A stretch of 64,000 nt of DNA from JALELF01 sp964473455 (GTDB lineage: Bacteria; Bacillota_I; Bacilli_A; RF39; UBA660): positions 1 through 64,000 of the forward strand of contig CAYYQX010000001.1 of NCBI GenBank assembly GCA_964473455.1. The letters are read 5' to 3'. Positions 55,953-64,000 of this stretch are shown here, piece after piece; position 1 is the first letter of the stretch; each line of letters begins with the position of its first letter. The notes under the pieces were generated by a model, which had not been told where the DNA came from, made no database searches, and saw only the letters and a program-made list of their open reading frames with translations. Made by a program: the position numbers and the translations under genes.

Positions 55953-56633
55953 TTACTTAGCTATTTTAAAATACTCTCCCGAGTCTAAAAACAGTGTTCC
56001 TTTTGCGCCGTTAAAATTTTTTATTATTTCCATATAATTATTAATACTAGTTAGTTTATATAAAGTTAAATATACATAGTTTCCATCATTCATTGTAAAT
56101 AAAAATCTTTTGTCATCAACTTCATTTGCCACATATTCAATTTCTGATATTCTATTTATTATATCAACACTCAACTCACTCATTTTTTCTACAAATACTT
56201 CATATATACTAGTTGGAATAGTTGTTAATACTGTTGGCGCAGTTAGTTTCATATTCACTTCTGTTTGATCTTGCATTATTGTTTTAAAATTAATACTGTC
56301 ATAAAAAAGTGGAATGTTCTCTTGAATTTCAATATAAACTTCCGTTAAGTTTTTTTTATATACCTTAGCTGATTTTATATATATGCTTTTTTCTAATTTA
56401 TTTTTTATTTTGTTAGCTGAATTTAAAAGAGTGGAAGGATAATTTTTAATACCTGCTTCTTCTATTATTTCTATATCAGATAAATAAGAATTATTTAATA
56501 TGAATATATTAGATATTTTTATATTAAAAAAACAAATAATAATAAATGTTATTATAGCAACTATAGTTAATAAAATAAAAACGTTTTTGTATTTTATTTT
56601 ATATTTTTTTTTTGCTTCTTTAATTTTTTTCAT
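55953..56633 (-). CDS. divIB: Cell division protein DivIB/FtsQ
   Basis: About 226 residues: basic cytoplasmic start, one helix (about 20-40), POTRA domain (about 45-115) and FtsQ-like beta domain. It is part of the septal DivIB-DivIC-FtsL complex. An in-frame TTG lies six codons upstream, but AAAGGA is spaced for the ATG at 56633. The order murG-murB-divIB is the classic dcw arrangement. Confidence 0.85.
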   Translation of the reverse strand: MKKIKEAKKKYKIKYKNVFILLTIVAIITFIIICFFNIKISNIFILNNSYLSDIEIIEEAGIKNYPSTLLNSANKIKNKLEKSIYIKSAKVYKKNLTEVYIEIQENIPLFYDSINFKTIMQDQTEVNMKLTAPTVLTTIPTSIYEVFVEKMSELSVDIINRISEIEYVANEVDDKRFLFTMNDGNYVYLTLYKLTSINNYMEIIKNFNGAKGTLFLDSGEYFKIAK

Positions 56634-56643
56634 AAAAATTCCT

Positions 56644-57537
56644 TTATTCAATAAACTCTTGTTCTATTTTTAAATCAAGTCCATATTCTTTTTTTACTTT
56701 TTCATGAATCTCTAATATCAAGTCTTTTATATCTTGCCCTTTAGCATTACCATTATTAATAATAAAATTGGCATGTTTTTTACTTACCATGGCACCTTTT
56801 TTTTCTTTTCCTTTGTAACCTAAAGATTCAATAATTCTCCAAGCTGAATCATTAGTTGGGTTTCTAAAAACACTTCCTGCGCAAGGTTTGTCAATTGGCT
56901 GTGTTTCCATTCTTCTTTTTTGACGATCAAGCATTAGCTCTAAAATTTCTTTTTTATCTCCATGTTTTAACTTCAATTTTGCTTCAAGACAAATATAGTC
57001 TTTGTTTTTTAATAAAAATGATGTTCGATAATGAAAATCTAGCTCTTTATTTTGCATAGTAATTATGTTTAAATTAGGATCTAAAAGTTTTGCTTCCTTA
57101 ACAATATAACCCATATCGCTTTTATAAGCGCCAGCGTTCATATAAACAGCGCCACCGACAGTTCCAGGGATACCAGCAGCAAATTCAAGTCCAGATAGTG
57201 CTTCTTTAGCAACTTCTGCTGCCAATTTAGCTAAACTATATCCAGCTTCAGCAGTCACTTCATTACCATCTATAACCATTTTTTTTAGATTATTTAACTT
57301 TATTAAAACACCATCATAATATTTTGTGAATATAACATTTGAACCATTCCCAATAACGCGGTGTTTGATGTTTTTTGCTTTTAAGTATTCTAATAACTTT
57401 TTTAACTTATCTATGTCAGTTGGAAAAGCAATCGCAAAAGCTTTTTCATTTAATTTATATGATGTATACTTTTTTAAATCTACTTCTGTTTCAATTTCTC
57501 CGATATTTAAAGCTTTTAAATCTGTTATTGTATTCAT
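56644..57537 (-). CDS. murB: UDP-N-acetylenolpyruvoylglucosamine reductase
   Basis: About 297 residues. FAD-binding motifs are GNGSNVIF, SGLEFAAGIPGTVGGAVYMNAGAY and, in the substrate domain, PCAGSVFRNP. It makes UDP-MurNAc by NADPH reduction. Length and lack of the type I Tyr loop fit type II MurB. A GTG four codons earlier is in frame, but GAGGAA fits the ATG at 57537, one base after the murG stop. Confidence 0.94.
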   Translation of the reverse strand: MNTITDLKALNIGEIETEVDLKKYTSYKLNEKAFAIAFPTDIDKLKKLLEYLKAKNIKHRVIGNGSNVIFTKYYDGVLIKLNNLKKMVIDGNEVTAEAGYSLAKLAAEVAKEALSGLEFAAGIPGTVGGAVYMNAGAYKSDMGYIVKEAKLLDPNLNIITMQNKELDFHYRTSFLLKNKDYICLEAKLKLKHGDKKEILELMLDRQKRRMETQPIDKPCAGSVFRNPTNDSAWRIIESLGYKGKEKKGAMVSKKHANFIINNGNAKGQDIKDLILEIHEKVKKEYGLDLKIEQEFIE

Positions 57538-57538
57538 C

Positions 57539-58606
57539 TTATTCCTCACTTATTATTTTTTTAATTTCTTTATATGCCTTTGTAGCGCTTTTTTCTATAT
57601 CAAGTTTTTTCAAATTGTTTTTTATCAGTTGTAATTTTGCTTCATCATTAATACATTTGTCTATTTCAGCTACTAATTTCTCTTTTGTCAAATCTTTTTC
57701 TTCTATTAAAATCCCTGCTTCGTTATTAATTAGTTCTAAAGCATTTTTATATTGATGATTATTGGCAACATATGGGCTTGGAATTAATATTGAAGGAATA
57801 TTTAAACTAATTATCTCACTAAGCGTTGTAGCACCACTTCTAGTAACCATTAAATCAACTTTTTTTAATATTCTTGTTTGGTTATCAATGTATGGCAATA
57901 TAACAACGTTATCGTATTTTTTGTTTTGAAACTCAGGATAATACTTTTCTCCTGTCACAAATAAAACTTCATAATTCTTTGTTTTAAATAAGTCTAAGGT
58001 CTCCTTTAAAATACTGTTTACTTTTTTAGAGCCCAAAGAACCCATTACTATATATACAAGTTTTTTATTTGTTAAACCAAATTCTTCTTTGCTTGCTTCT
58101 TTTATGTTTTTAGCGCTCTCACTACACGGATTTCCTGTAAACTTAATTTTTAATTTTGAATCAGTTGAAGTCGAAGAAAAAGACGTTAATATTAAACTTA
58201 CTTTTTTGGCTAAAATTTTGTTTGCTTTTCCTAACATACTATTTTGTTCATGAATAACTGTTTTATATTTTTTATAAGAGGCTAAAATAACTGGAAGAGT
58301 TACATATCCACCAGTTCCTATTACAACATCTGGATTAAAGTCTTTTATTACTTTACGACATTTCATGACAGCATTAAAAAGTAAAAATATATTTTTTAAA
58401 TTTTTAAGTATATTTTTATTAAACCCATATATTTTTATAGCTACATATTTGATGTTTCTTCTTGGAATAATGTCCTTTTCCATTCTGTTATGAGTTCCAA
58501 TATATAAAAACTCACTATTTGGTTCTTTTTCTTTTATTTTCTCCAAGATTGCTAGAGCAGGATAAATATGTCCGCCTGTTCCACCAGCACTAATTACTAC
58601 TCTCAT
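57539..58606 (-). CDS. murG: UDP-N-acetylglucosamine--N-acetylmuramyl-pyrophosphoryl-undecaprenol transferase
   Basis: A 355-residue GT-B glycosyltransferase making lipid II. Motifs are SAGGTGGHIYPALA, VIGTGGYVTLPV and TRSGATTLSE. It starts the long murG-murB-divIB-uvrC-mutL-proS unit. An extended -10 promoter precedes it. Confidence 0.95.
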   Translation of the reverse strand: MRVVISAGGTGGHIYPALAILEKIKEKEPNSEFLYIGTHNRMEKDIIPRRNIKYVAIKIYGFNKNILKNLKNIFLLFNAVMKCRKVIKDFNPDVVIGTGGYVTLPVILASYKKYKTVIHEQNSMLGKANKILAKKVSLILTSFSSTSTDSKLKIKFTGNPCSESAKNIKEASKEEFGLTNKKLVYIVMGSLGSKKVNSILKETLDLFKTKNYEVLFVTGEKYYPEFQNKKYDNVVILPYIDNQTRILKKVDLMVTRSGATTLSEIISLNIPSILIPSPYVANNHQYKNALELINNEAGILIEEKDLTKEKLVAEIDKCINDEAKLQLIKNNLKKLDIEKSATKAYKEIKKIISEE

Positions 58607-58622
58607 AACTTCACCTATAGTA

Positions 58623-58651
58623 ATTATAGCATTTATTATTGTTATTTAAAA
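58623..58651 (-). promoter_or_regulatory. Extended -10 promoter of murG
   Basis: On the minus strand TTTTAA (plus 58646-58651), 17 bases, TATAAT (plus 58623-58628) with a TG upstream (TGCTATAAT), about 15 bases from the murG start codon. Confidence 0.6.
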
Positions 58652-58684
58652 CAAATCTGTACTTAGTTTACGTAAAAAAAGAGT

Positions 58685-59575
58685 TTAGACTGTTCTCATT
58701 CTAAACACTTTTTGTTTTTCTTTTATCATTGGCACTTTTATAACTAAAAGAGTTCTTTCTTTTCCCTCTACCTTCGGATAACTTCCTTGAAGAATGTTCT
58801 TTCTGTTTTCATTATCACTTAATATAGTAATATTACCATTAGTATAAACGTAAATTGCCGCCACTCCTTCTCTTTGTAATTCTTCTAAAGAATAGTGTTG
58901 AATAGTGGTAAAATCTAATGCTTTATTACTACCATCTAGAACCCCAAAGCTTCCAAGAGCGTTTCCGTTTGGAAAAGTTTTTCTAAATAAACACCTACAC
59001 TCCTTATCATTCCAGTCGTCTTTTATTCCTTCAAATTCAGACGTTAGTTTCATGTGAATTGATCTTATTTTCATTCCACTTGTATATAAATCAGGCAAAG
59101 GTTCAAACAAGGTCATTCCATTTTCTTTTACAAATAAAACATTAGCGTCTCCTATATTAAATATAGAAACATCATCGCCGACAATACTTACTCCAGAAGC
59201 TGTGGCTGAATAAAAGTTTTTTCCTAAATAATCCACTTCAAACTGATTAGCTTCTCCCCACACACAGTTCATATTATATATTTTCCCTTGGATAGTATTT
59301 TCTTTGCTTAATACAAAAGTTGCGGCTGATGCAAGAGCAAATCTTCTAAGTTTTCTTAATTCTTTATAGTACGGAAAAGCTAAATCTGGATTTTTTTTAA
59401 TTTTGTCAACTGAAAATATTTCACCATTTGGTAAGTCTCTTGTAACTCCATCTACAACACATGCGTGATAAATATCGCCATATCCACATGCATAACTTAC
59501 ATCTGTTCCAAGTAGCCTACTAAATGGAATCTTTTTTATTAAACTATCTCCTTGATAATACTTTTTTGCTTTCAT
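58685..59575 (-). CDS. PP2C-like protein, probably degenerate
   Basis: A 296-residue soluble protein with the pattern of a PPM/PP2C phosphatase. A first metal-site-like block is ACVVDGVTRD (Asp42-Gly43), and a GD block is FNIGDANVLFV (Gly142-Asp143). The later TDG block reads YTNG, so the last metal ligand is replaced by Asn. The alignment is by eye and the family call is tentative. It ends the prkC-rsgA-rpe-murC unit; a true PrpC would be expected upstream of prkC, beyond the window edge. Confidence 0.5.
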   Translation of the reverse strand: MKAKKYYQGDSLIKKIPFSRLLGTDVSYACGYGDIYHACVVDGVTRDLPNGEIFSVDKIKKNPDLAFPYYKELRKLRRFALASAATFVLSKENTIQGKIYNMNCVWGEANQFEVDYLGKNFYSATASGVSIVGDDVSIFNIGDANVLFVKENGMTLFEPLPDLYTSGMKIRSIHMKLTSEFEGIKDDWNDKECRCLFRKTFPNGNALGSFGVLDGSNKALDFTTIQHYSLEELQREGVAAIYVYTNGNITILSDNENRKNILQGSYPKVEGKERTLLVIKVPMIKEKQKVFRMRTV

Positions 59576-59595
59576 TGTTCCCCCTTAAAGCTTTA

Positions 59596-60918
59596 TTATA
59601 ATTTTAGCCTTTCCATTAGTTTTTCAACATATAAGTTTTCAAGTATATATACTTCCTTACAACTCATAAAAATAATTACCGCGTCATCATATTTTAACAA
59701 TTTATCAACAGTTTCCATACTAATATGTTCGCCATTATTTAATTTGTCAATTATGTTATATGAAGTAATGTTTGGGTAGTCTTCCTTATTTTCTCTGTCA
59801 TCAGTAATATCCATAACATAAGCTACATCAGCTATATTTAAGCTTTCTGCAAAGTCTTTATCAAAATCTCTAACTCTAGAATATGTGTTAGGTAAAAATA
59901 CCGCTACCACTTTTTTATCAGGATACTTTTGTTTAGCAGCCTTAATTGTTACTTTAATTTCCGTTGGATGATGCGCATAGTCACCTATTATGACATTATT
60001 TCCAACAAATCTTTCTTGAAATCTTCTAGAAGCCCCTTTAAAAGTTTTTAAGTGTTTGGCTACTTCTTTAGCATCTAATCTTTCATAATAACAAACTCCA
60101 ATTACCGCTAATGCGTTTAAAAGCATGTGTTTGCCAAAAACTTCTAATTCAAAATGGCCATAGTAGTTTCCTTCAATAAAAACATCAAAGTTTGTTCCAC
60201 TACTCTTATATTCTACTTCTTTAGCGACAATGTCATTGTCATCATCCAAGCCATAGAAGAAAATTGGCTTATCAACATTTAAATATCTAATATATGGGTC
60301 ACTTCCACAAGCAATAATCATCTTTTCAGCATTATTTGCGAACTCTTGGTAAGCATCTACCATATCACTCATGTCTTTATAATAATCAGTGTGCTCTAGT
60401 TCTATATTCGTAATAATGGCATATTCTATCTTATAATTTAAAAAATGTCTTTTGTACTCACAAGATTCTAGAATCAATTTTTTGTTTTCTTTTCTGGCAT
60501 AACCGTGTCCGTCACCAATAATATAATTACAGCCTTTAATATTGTTATAAATTAGAGACAGCATCGATGTTGTCGTTGTTTTACCGTGTGTTCCAGCAAT
60601 ACCTACTGTTTCAAACTTTTCTGTTAGTTTGCCTAACATTTCTTGATACTCATAAGTTTTAAGGTTCAATTGAGCCGCTCTTTGCATTTCAATATGTTCA
60701 TCTCTAATAGCCGGGCTTCTAACAACTATCGTGTCAGAATCCATTGGAAATTCATTTGGAGTTGTATAAATCTTTATGTTTCTTTCAACTAAGTTGTCCT
60801 CAGTAAATCTATGATCCTTTGCGTCATCATAGCCAATAACTGTATACTCCAAATCATCTAAAAATAAGGCTAGCGCACTCATTCCAGCACCTTTTATCCC
60901 TATTAAATAATATTTCAT
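59596..60918 (-). CDS. murC: UDP-N-acetylmuramate--L-alanine ligase
   Basis: About 440 residues: N-terminal Rossmann domain (YLIGIKGAGMSALA), ATP-binding GIAGTHGKTTTTSML, and C-terminal domain with IGDYAHHPTEI. It adds the first amino acid to UDP-MurNAc. The frame is open to 60969, but GGAGG fits the ATG at 60916-60918 (MKYYLIGIKG). It sits after rpe, not beside murG-murB. Confidence 0.93.
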   Translation of the reverse strand: MKYYLIGIKGAGMSALALFLDDLEYTVIGYDDAKDHRFTEDNLVERNIKIYTTPNEFPMDSDTIVVRSPAIRDEHIEMQRAAQLNLKTYEYQEMLGKLTEKFETVGIAGTHGKTTTTSMLSLIYNNIKGCNYIIGDGHGYARKENKKLILESCEYKRHFLNYKIEYAIITNIELEHTDYYKDMSDMVDAYQEFANNAEKMIIACGSDPYIRYLNVDKPIFFYGLDDDNDIVAKEVEYKSSGTNFDVFIEGNYYGHFELEVFGKHMLLNALAVIGVCYYERLDAKEVAKHLKTFKGASRRFQERFVGNNVIIGDYAHHPTEIKVTIKAAKQKYPDKKVVAVFLPNTYSRVRDFDKDFAESLNIADVAYVMDITDDRENKEDYPNITSYNIIDKLNNGEHISMETVDKLLKYDDAVIIFMSCKEVYILENLYVEKLMERLKL

Positions 60919-60943
60919 GTTTCCTCCACCATCTAAAATAAGT

Positions 60944-61585
60944 TTAAACGTTCGCTTGTTTAAAGTCAATGCTTTTCAATTTGTCTATTTGCCTTTTATA
61001 TTCGTTATTTGTTATAAAAGTTCCTACCACAAAAATATCTGCTTTAATTTTTTTTATATTAATATCATTTATTCCGCCATCTACTGATATAAGAAAAGAG
61101 TATTCTTTTTTTAATTCATTTAATTTATCTATTTTTTCATAAACATCATCAATAAATAATTGTCCACCATATCCTGGATTAACAGACATAACAAGAACTA
61201 AATCAATATGTTCTAAAAGATGGATTATATCTTCTATCGGAGTGGAAGGATTAATTGATATTCCAGCTTTAATATTGTTTTGTTTAATATAATTTATTAC
61301 TTCCAAGTGATCTTTTGTTGCTTCATAGTGAAAGGTTATAAAAGCTGGTTTTAATTTTTTGTATTCATCAATATACTTAAAAATGTCTTTTACCATCAAG
61401 TGAACATCAAGAGGTTTTTTGATTCTTTTTAAAAATTTTATTTTTTGAATGTCATAAGTTTTATTATCTACAAATTCTCCGTCCATTACATCTACGTGTA
61501 TATAATCTACTTCGTTTTTAGACAGTTTTATTATTTCTTTTTTTAAGTTTTCTTTTATTCCTAAATATGTCACCGATAGTTTCAC
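60944..61585 (-). CDS. rpe: Ribulose-phosphate 3-epimerase
   Basis: A 213-residue TIM barrel. Catalytic and metal residues are visible in VDYIHVDVMDGEFV, LDVHLMV, ITFHYEA and ISVDGGIN. It interconverts ribulose and xylulose 5-phosphates. Its start overlaps the end of rsgA by four bases; prkC-rsgA-rpe is a conserved Firmicutes order. Confidence 0.95.
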   Translation of the reverse strand: MKLSVTYLGIKENLKKEIIKLSKNEVDYIHVDVMDGEFVDNKTYDIQKIKFLKRIKKPLDVHLMVKDIFKYIDEYKKLKPAFITFHYEATKDHLEVINYIKQNNIKAGISINPSTPIEDIIHLLEHIDLVLVMSVNPGYGGQLFIDDVYEKIDKLNELKKEYSFLISVDGGINDINIKKIKADIFVVGTFITNNEYKRQIDKLKSIDFKQANV

Positions 61586-62406
61586 TTGTCCACCTCTTCT
61601 ACAAATTTTAAATAGTTATTGTATCTTGATTCTAGTATTTTAGAATTTCCTTTGACTTTACACCCTGCTTCTTTGATATGCATACAATCTCTATATTCAC
61701 AGTTAAACTGACTAAATTCTATAAAATTATCTCTAATATTTTCTTTTGTCATATTGTTAAAATCAAGGCTAGAAAAACCCGGAGTATCTATGACAAATCC
61801 TTTAAGAATACTAATTAAAGATGTATATCTTGTTGTGTTTTTTCCTTGTTTAAGTCTTTCTGAAAGATTTCCTATTTCCATTTGCAGTTTACTATCTAAC
61901 CTGTTTATTAAACTTGATTTCCCAGAACCACTTTGTCCAGTAAAAACAACTATTTTATTTTTGAATATTTTTTTTAATTTATTTATCTCTGTACTTTTGT
62001 AAACTTCATAACCAATTGTTTTATAATACTTGATTATTTCTTCAATGGCTTTTTCTTCTTTTTCCTTTAATAAATCCATTTTGGAAAAATAAATAACAGG
62101 TTTTATATTACTAAATTGAATATTTACTAAAAGCTTATCTAATAAATTTGAAGAAAATTCCGGTTCTTTGACACTAGTTACAATAATCGCCAAATCTACA
62201 TTTGCAACTTTTGGTCTTATTAAATAATTTTTTCTTTTTTTTATATCTAAAATATAATTTTGCTTAGCATCAAAAACAACATAATCTCCTACAAGAGGCG
62301 TTATATTTAAATTTCTAAATTTCCCTCTAGCTTTACAAATATACTCCTTTTTATTTGCTAAAACTGTATAATCATTACTAAGAATTTTTATTATTATTCC
62401 TTCCAT
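61582..62406 (-). CDS. rsgA: Small ribosomal subunit biogenesis GTPase RsgA
   Basis: A 274-residue circularly permuted GTPase: OB-fold (about 1-65), GTPase with G4 before G1 (FSKMDLL, then GQSGSGKSSLIN), G3 DTPGFSS, and a C-terminal zinc knuckle (CEYRDCMHIKEAGCKV). It tests late 30S assembly. In Bacillus the homologue is phosphorylated by PrkC, which is encoded next to it here. Confidence 0.95.
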   Translation of the reverse strand: MEGIIIKILSNDYTVLANKKEYICKARGKFRNLNITPLVGDYVVFDAKQNYILDIKKRKNYLIRPKVANVDLAIIVTSVKEPEFSSNLLDKLLVNIQFSNIKPVIYFSKMDLLKEKEEKAIEEIIKYYKTIGYEVYKSTEINKLKKIFKNKIVVFTGQSGSGKSSLINRLDSKLQMEIGNLSERLKQGKNTTRYTSLISILKGFVIDTPGFSSLDFNNMTKENIRDNFIEFSQFNCEYRDCMHIKEAGCKVKGNSKILESRYNNYLKFVEEVDK

Positions 62407-62413
62407 AATTTTC

Positions 62414-64000
62414 CTAATTCTTCACTACAACTATTTTTAAACTAGCTGTTGCGGTTACTTTTGTACCTTCTGTTCTACTTTGACTAAGAATTTTACCATC
62501 TGGGTCTTCAACTGACTGTTGATAGTCAATAGTTAGTTTTAAATTATATGTGTCACAAAACTTTTGTACTTCAGCAGTTGTCCATGTTCCATCAGTAAAA
62601 TTTGGGTATTTTGTTATAACATCTGGTATTGTTAAAGTTACAGTATCTCCTTCAACTATTCTAACCCCTGCCTCTGGTTGCTGACTTATAATTATATTTT
62701 CTTGATATGTATCAGCATTTTCCACTGTTTTTCTTTCAGGAATTACATACATTCCAACAGATTTCAAGAAAGCTTCTGCTTCATAATAATTCTTCCCTAC
62801 ATAGCTTTCCAAAGTCAGTCCATTTTCCCCGGTTGAAATAATTAAAGTTACCATTGTACCTGTTTTTATAGTTCTTCCAGCTATTGGGCTGGTACCAACA
62901 ACGTTTCCTTCTTCTATTTCATTACTTGATTTTTCTTCTACTTCTGTATTTACAACAAAGCCCAGTTCTTTAAGTTTGTTTTCAGCATCAACTACAGAAT
63001 ATCCACTTAAGTCTGGAAGTTTTGCTTCCTTAACAGTAGTAAATTTTGGATATAGTATAATCGCAAAAATTAGTGTAAGCGCTAACAAGAAAAATGTGAT
63101 GCCACTAATTATTACAATTTTTGTTAACTTACTTTTTTTCTTTTTAATTGGTTTTTCTTCTACTTCCTGTTCTGTTTTTTTTGACTCTATTTTTTCTGGA
63201 AATTGATATTTAACTTTAGGGACATCAATCATCTTAGGCTCTAGGCACTCTTCTAAATCATTGTACATTTCATCTACACTGTTATAACGATTAAGAGGAT
63301 TTTTTGCAGTAGATTTTAAAACAATATTTTCAATACTTTGAGGAATGCTTTCCTTGATTTTTCTGACACTTGGCATTGGTTCTTTCATATGTTTTAAAGC
63401 GACTTCAATGGCGTTATCTCCTTTAAAAGGAACTTTTCCAATTAACAATTCATACATAACTATTCCAAGAGAATAGATGTCACTTTTTATCGTTGCCACG
63501 TTTCCTCTTGCTTGTTCAGGAGGTAAATAATGAACTGAACCCATTACAGAATTTGTTTGAGTCATACTTTGTTCATTTAGAGCTACAGCTATCCCAAAGT
63601 CTGTTATTTTTACTTTTCCCATTTCTGTTATAAGGACATTTTGAGGTTTAATATCTCTGTGTATTATGTAATTAGAATGAGCACAAGCAACAGCTGAGGT
63701 TAGTTGTTTCATTACATCCAAAACTTCTGGAACAGAAAGAAAATCTCTTTTTTTTATTAAGTTTTTAAGAGTTGTTCCTTCTACATATTCCATTACTATA
63801 TAGTATTTACCTTCATCTTCCCCAACATCATATATTTCTACAATATTTGGATGATTTAATGAACTAGCAGACAGTGCTTCTCGTTGAAATTTTTTTACAA
63901 ACTTTTCATCTGTTGCAAGGTCCCCTCTAAGAATTTTAATGGCAACTTGTCTATCTAATATAGTATCTAGCGCTAGATAAACATTAGCCATTCCGCCCTC
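62414..64000 (-). CDS. prkC: PASTA-domain Ser/Thr protein kinase (5' end outside window)
   Basis: The frame runs off the right edge. The visible part starts EGGMANVYLA (end of the glycine-rich loop), so about 20 N-terminal residues are missing. Kinase: VAIKIL (Lys), HRDIKPQN, DFG and DIYSLGIVMYEL. A Lys-rich juxtamembrane segment and one helix (about 289-312 of the visible part) follow, then three PASTA domains of about 65 residues. PASTA domains bind muropeptides; the kinase signals cell-wall state. Eight bases separate it from rsgA. Confidence 0.95.
   Translation of the reverse strand, partial: EGGMANVYLALDTILDRQVAIKILRGDLATDEKFVKKFQREALSASSLNHPNIVEIYDVGEDEGKYYIVMEYVEGTTLKNLIKKRDFLSVPEVLDVMKQLTSAVACAHSNYIIHRDIKPQNVLITEMGKVKITDFGIAVALNEQSMTQTNSVMGSVHYLPPEQARGNVATIKSDIYSLGIVMYELLIGKVPFKGDNAIEVALKHMKEPMPSVRKIKESIPQSIENIVLKSTAKNPLNRYNSVDEMYNDLEECLEPKMIDVPKVKYQFPEKIESKKTEQEVEEKPIKKKKSKLTKIVIISGITFFLLALTLIFAIILYPKFTTVKEAKLPDLSGYSVVDAENKLKELGFVVNTEVEEKSSNEIEEGNVVGTSPIAGRTIKTGTMVTLIISTGENGLTLESYVGKNYYEAEAFLKSVGMYVIPERKTVENADTYQENIIISQQPEAGVRIVEGDTVTLTIPDVITKYPNFTDGTWTTAEVQKFCDTYNLKLTIDYQQSVEDPDGKILSQSRTEGTKVTATASLKIVVVKN

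Noticed and set aside
58660..58690. Terminator after the PP2C-like gene
   Set aside because: A T run is present but no convincing stem precedes it.
1..64000. Mycoplasma-type genetic code
   Set aside because: TGA is used as a stop at tight gene overlaps, tryptophan is TGG in conserved proteins, and a full wall-synthesis set is present.
1..64000. CRISPR array, insertion sequence or replication origin
   Set aside because: No spaced direct repeats, no transposase, and no dnaA-box cluster were seen.

Overview
The window is a stretch of AT-rich chromosome from a Gram-positive, probably anaerobic member of the Firmicutes/Bacilli-Tenericutes side of the bacteria. The evidence is a type B RNase P RNA beside gpsB, recU next to a class A penicillin-binding protein, the prkC-rsgA-rpe order, AddA/AddB, GatCAB, and a pyruvate:ferredoxin oxidoreductase. 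TGA is used as a stop (for example the ATGA overlap of addA and the xer gene) and tryptophan is TGG, so this is not a Mycoplasma-type code. Cell-wall genes (murB, murC, murG, divIB, PBP1, gpsB) show a walled cell. A gut RF39-like or related uncultured lineage is my guess, not something the sequence proves. Almost every gene is on the minus strand, and intergenic spaces are very short.

Layout, left to right. 1-6300: the start of a prepilin gene cut by the window edge, a Xer recombinase, addA and addB. 6359-10129: a membrane-tethered HTH regulator, a two-permease ABC transporter with its own promoter and operator-like repeat, and a small secreted protein. 10288-16170: a UPF0316 membrane protein, a plus-strand structured small RNA of unknown type, pyruvate:ferredoxin oxidoreductase, and a HerA-like ATPase. 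16203-16978: two tandem, near-identical type IV prepilin genes. 17097-24580: ylxM, ftsY, gltX, then a secreted Ig-like/NlpC-P60 protein, a sensor-like protein with a degenerate GGDEF domain, and a small membrane protein. 24609-32347: gatBAC, an HTH regulator, a decayed YhcG/DUF1016 nuclease pseudogene, a short ssb, a lipoprotein and lon.

32476-32742 holds tRNA-Gly and a 100-N gap whose two flanks repeat the same 55 bases, so the gap is almost certainly an assembly artefact. 33379-39571: a MacB-type fused ABC exporter (plus strand), an AAA ATPase, a LiaF-like/LytTR pair, a DUF1307-type lipoprotein, pgsA and a rodZ-like gene. 39602-43826: rnpB, gpsB, and the divergent recU-PBP1 pair. 43861-49046: rhomboid protease, rluD-type pseudouridine synthase, lspA, ligA, radC. 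49122-58606 reads as one long unit: murG-murB-divIB-uvrC-hypothetical-mutL-proS, ending in a prepilin fused to leucine-rich repeats. 58685-64000: prkC (cut by the edge), rsgA, rpe, murC and a PP2C-like protein.

Most of the window is core housekeeping. The parts worth attention are the orphan small RNA at about 10892-10996, the four prepilin genes (one carrying BspA-like repeats, two diverging mainly by loss or gain of aspartates), the secreted-peptide/ABC/HTH cluster, the degenerate signalling domains, and the false assembly gap beside the tRNA.
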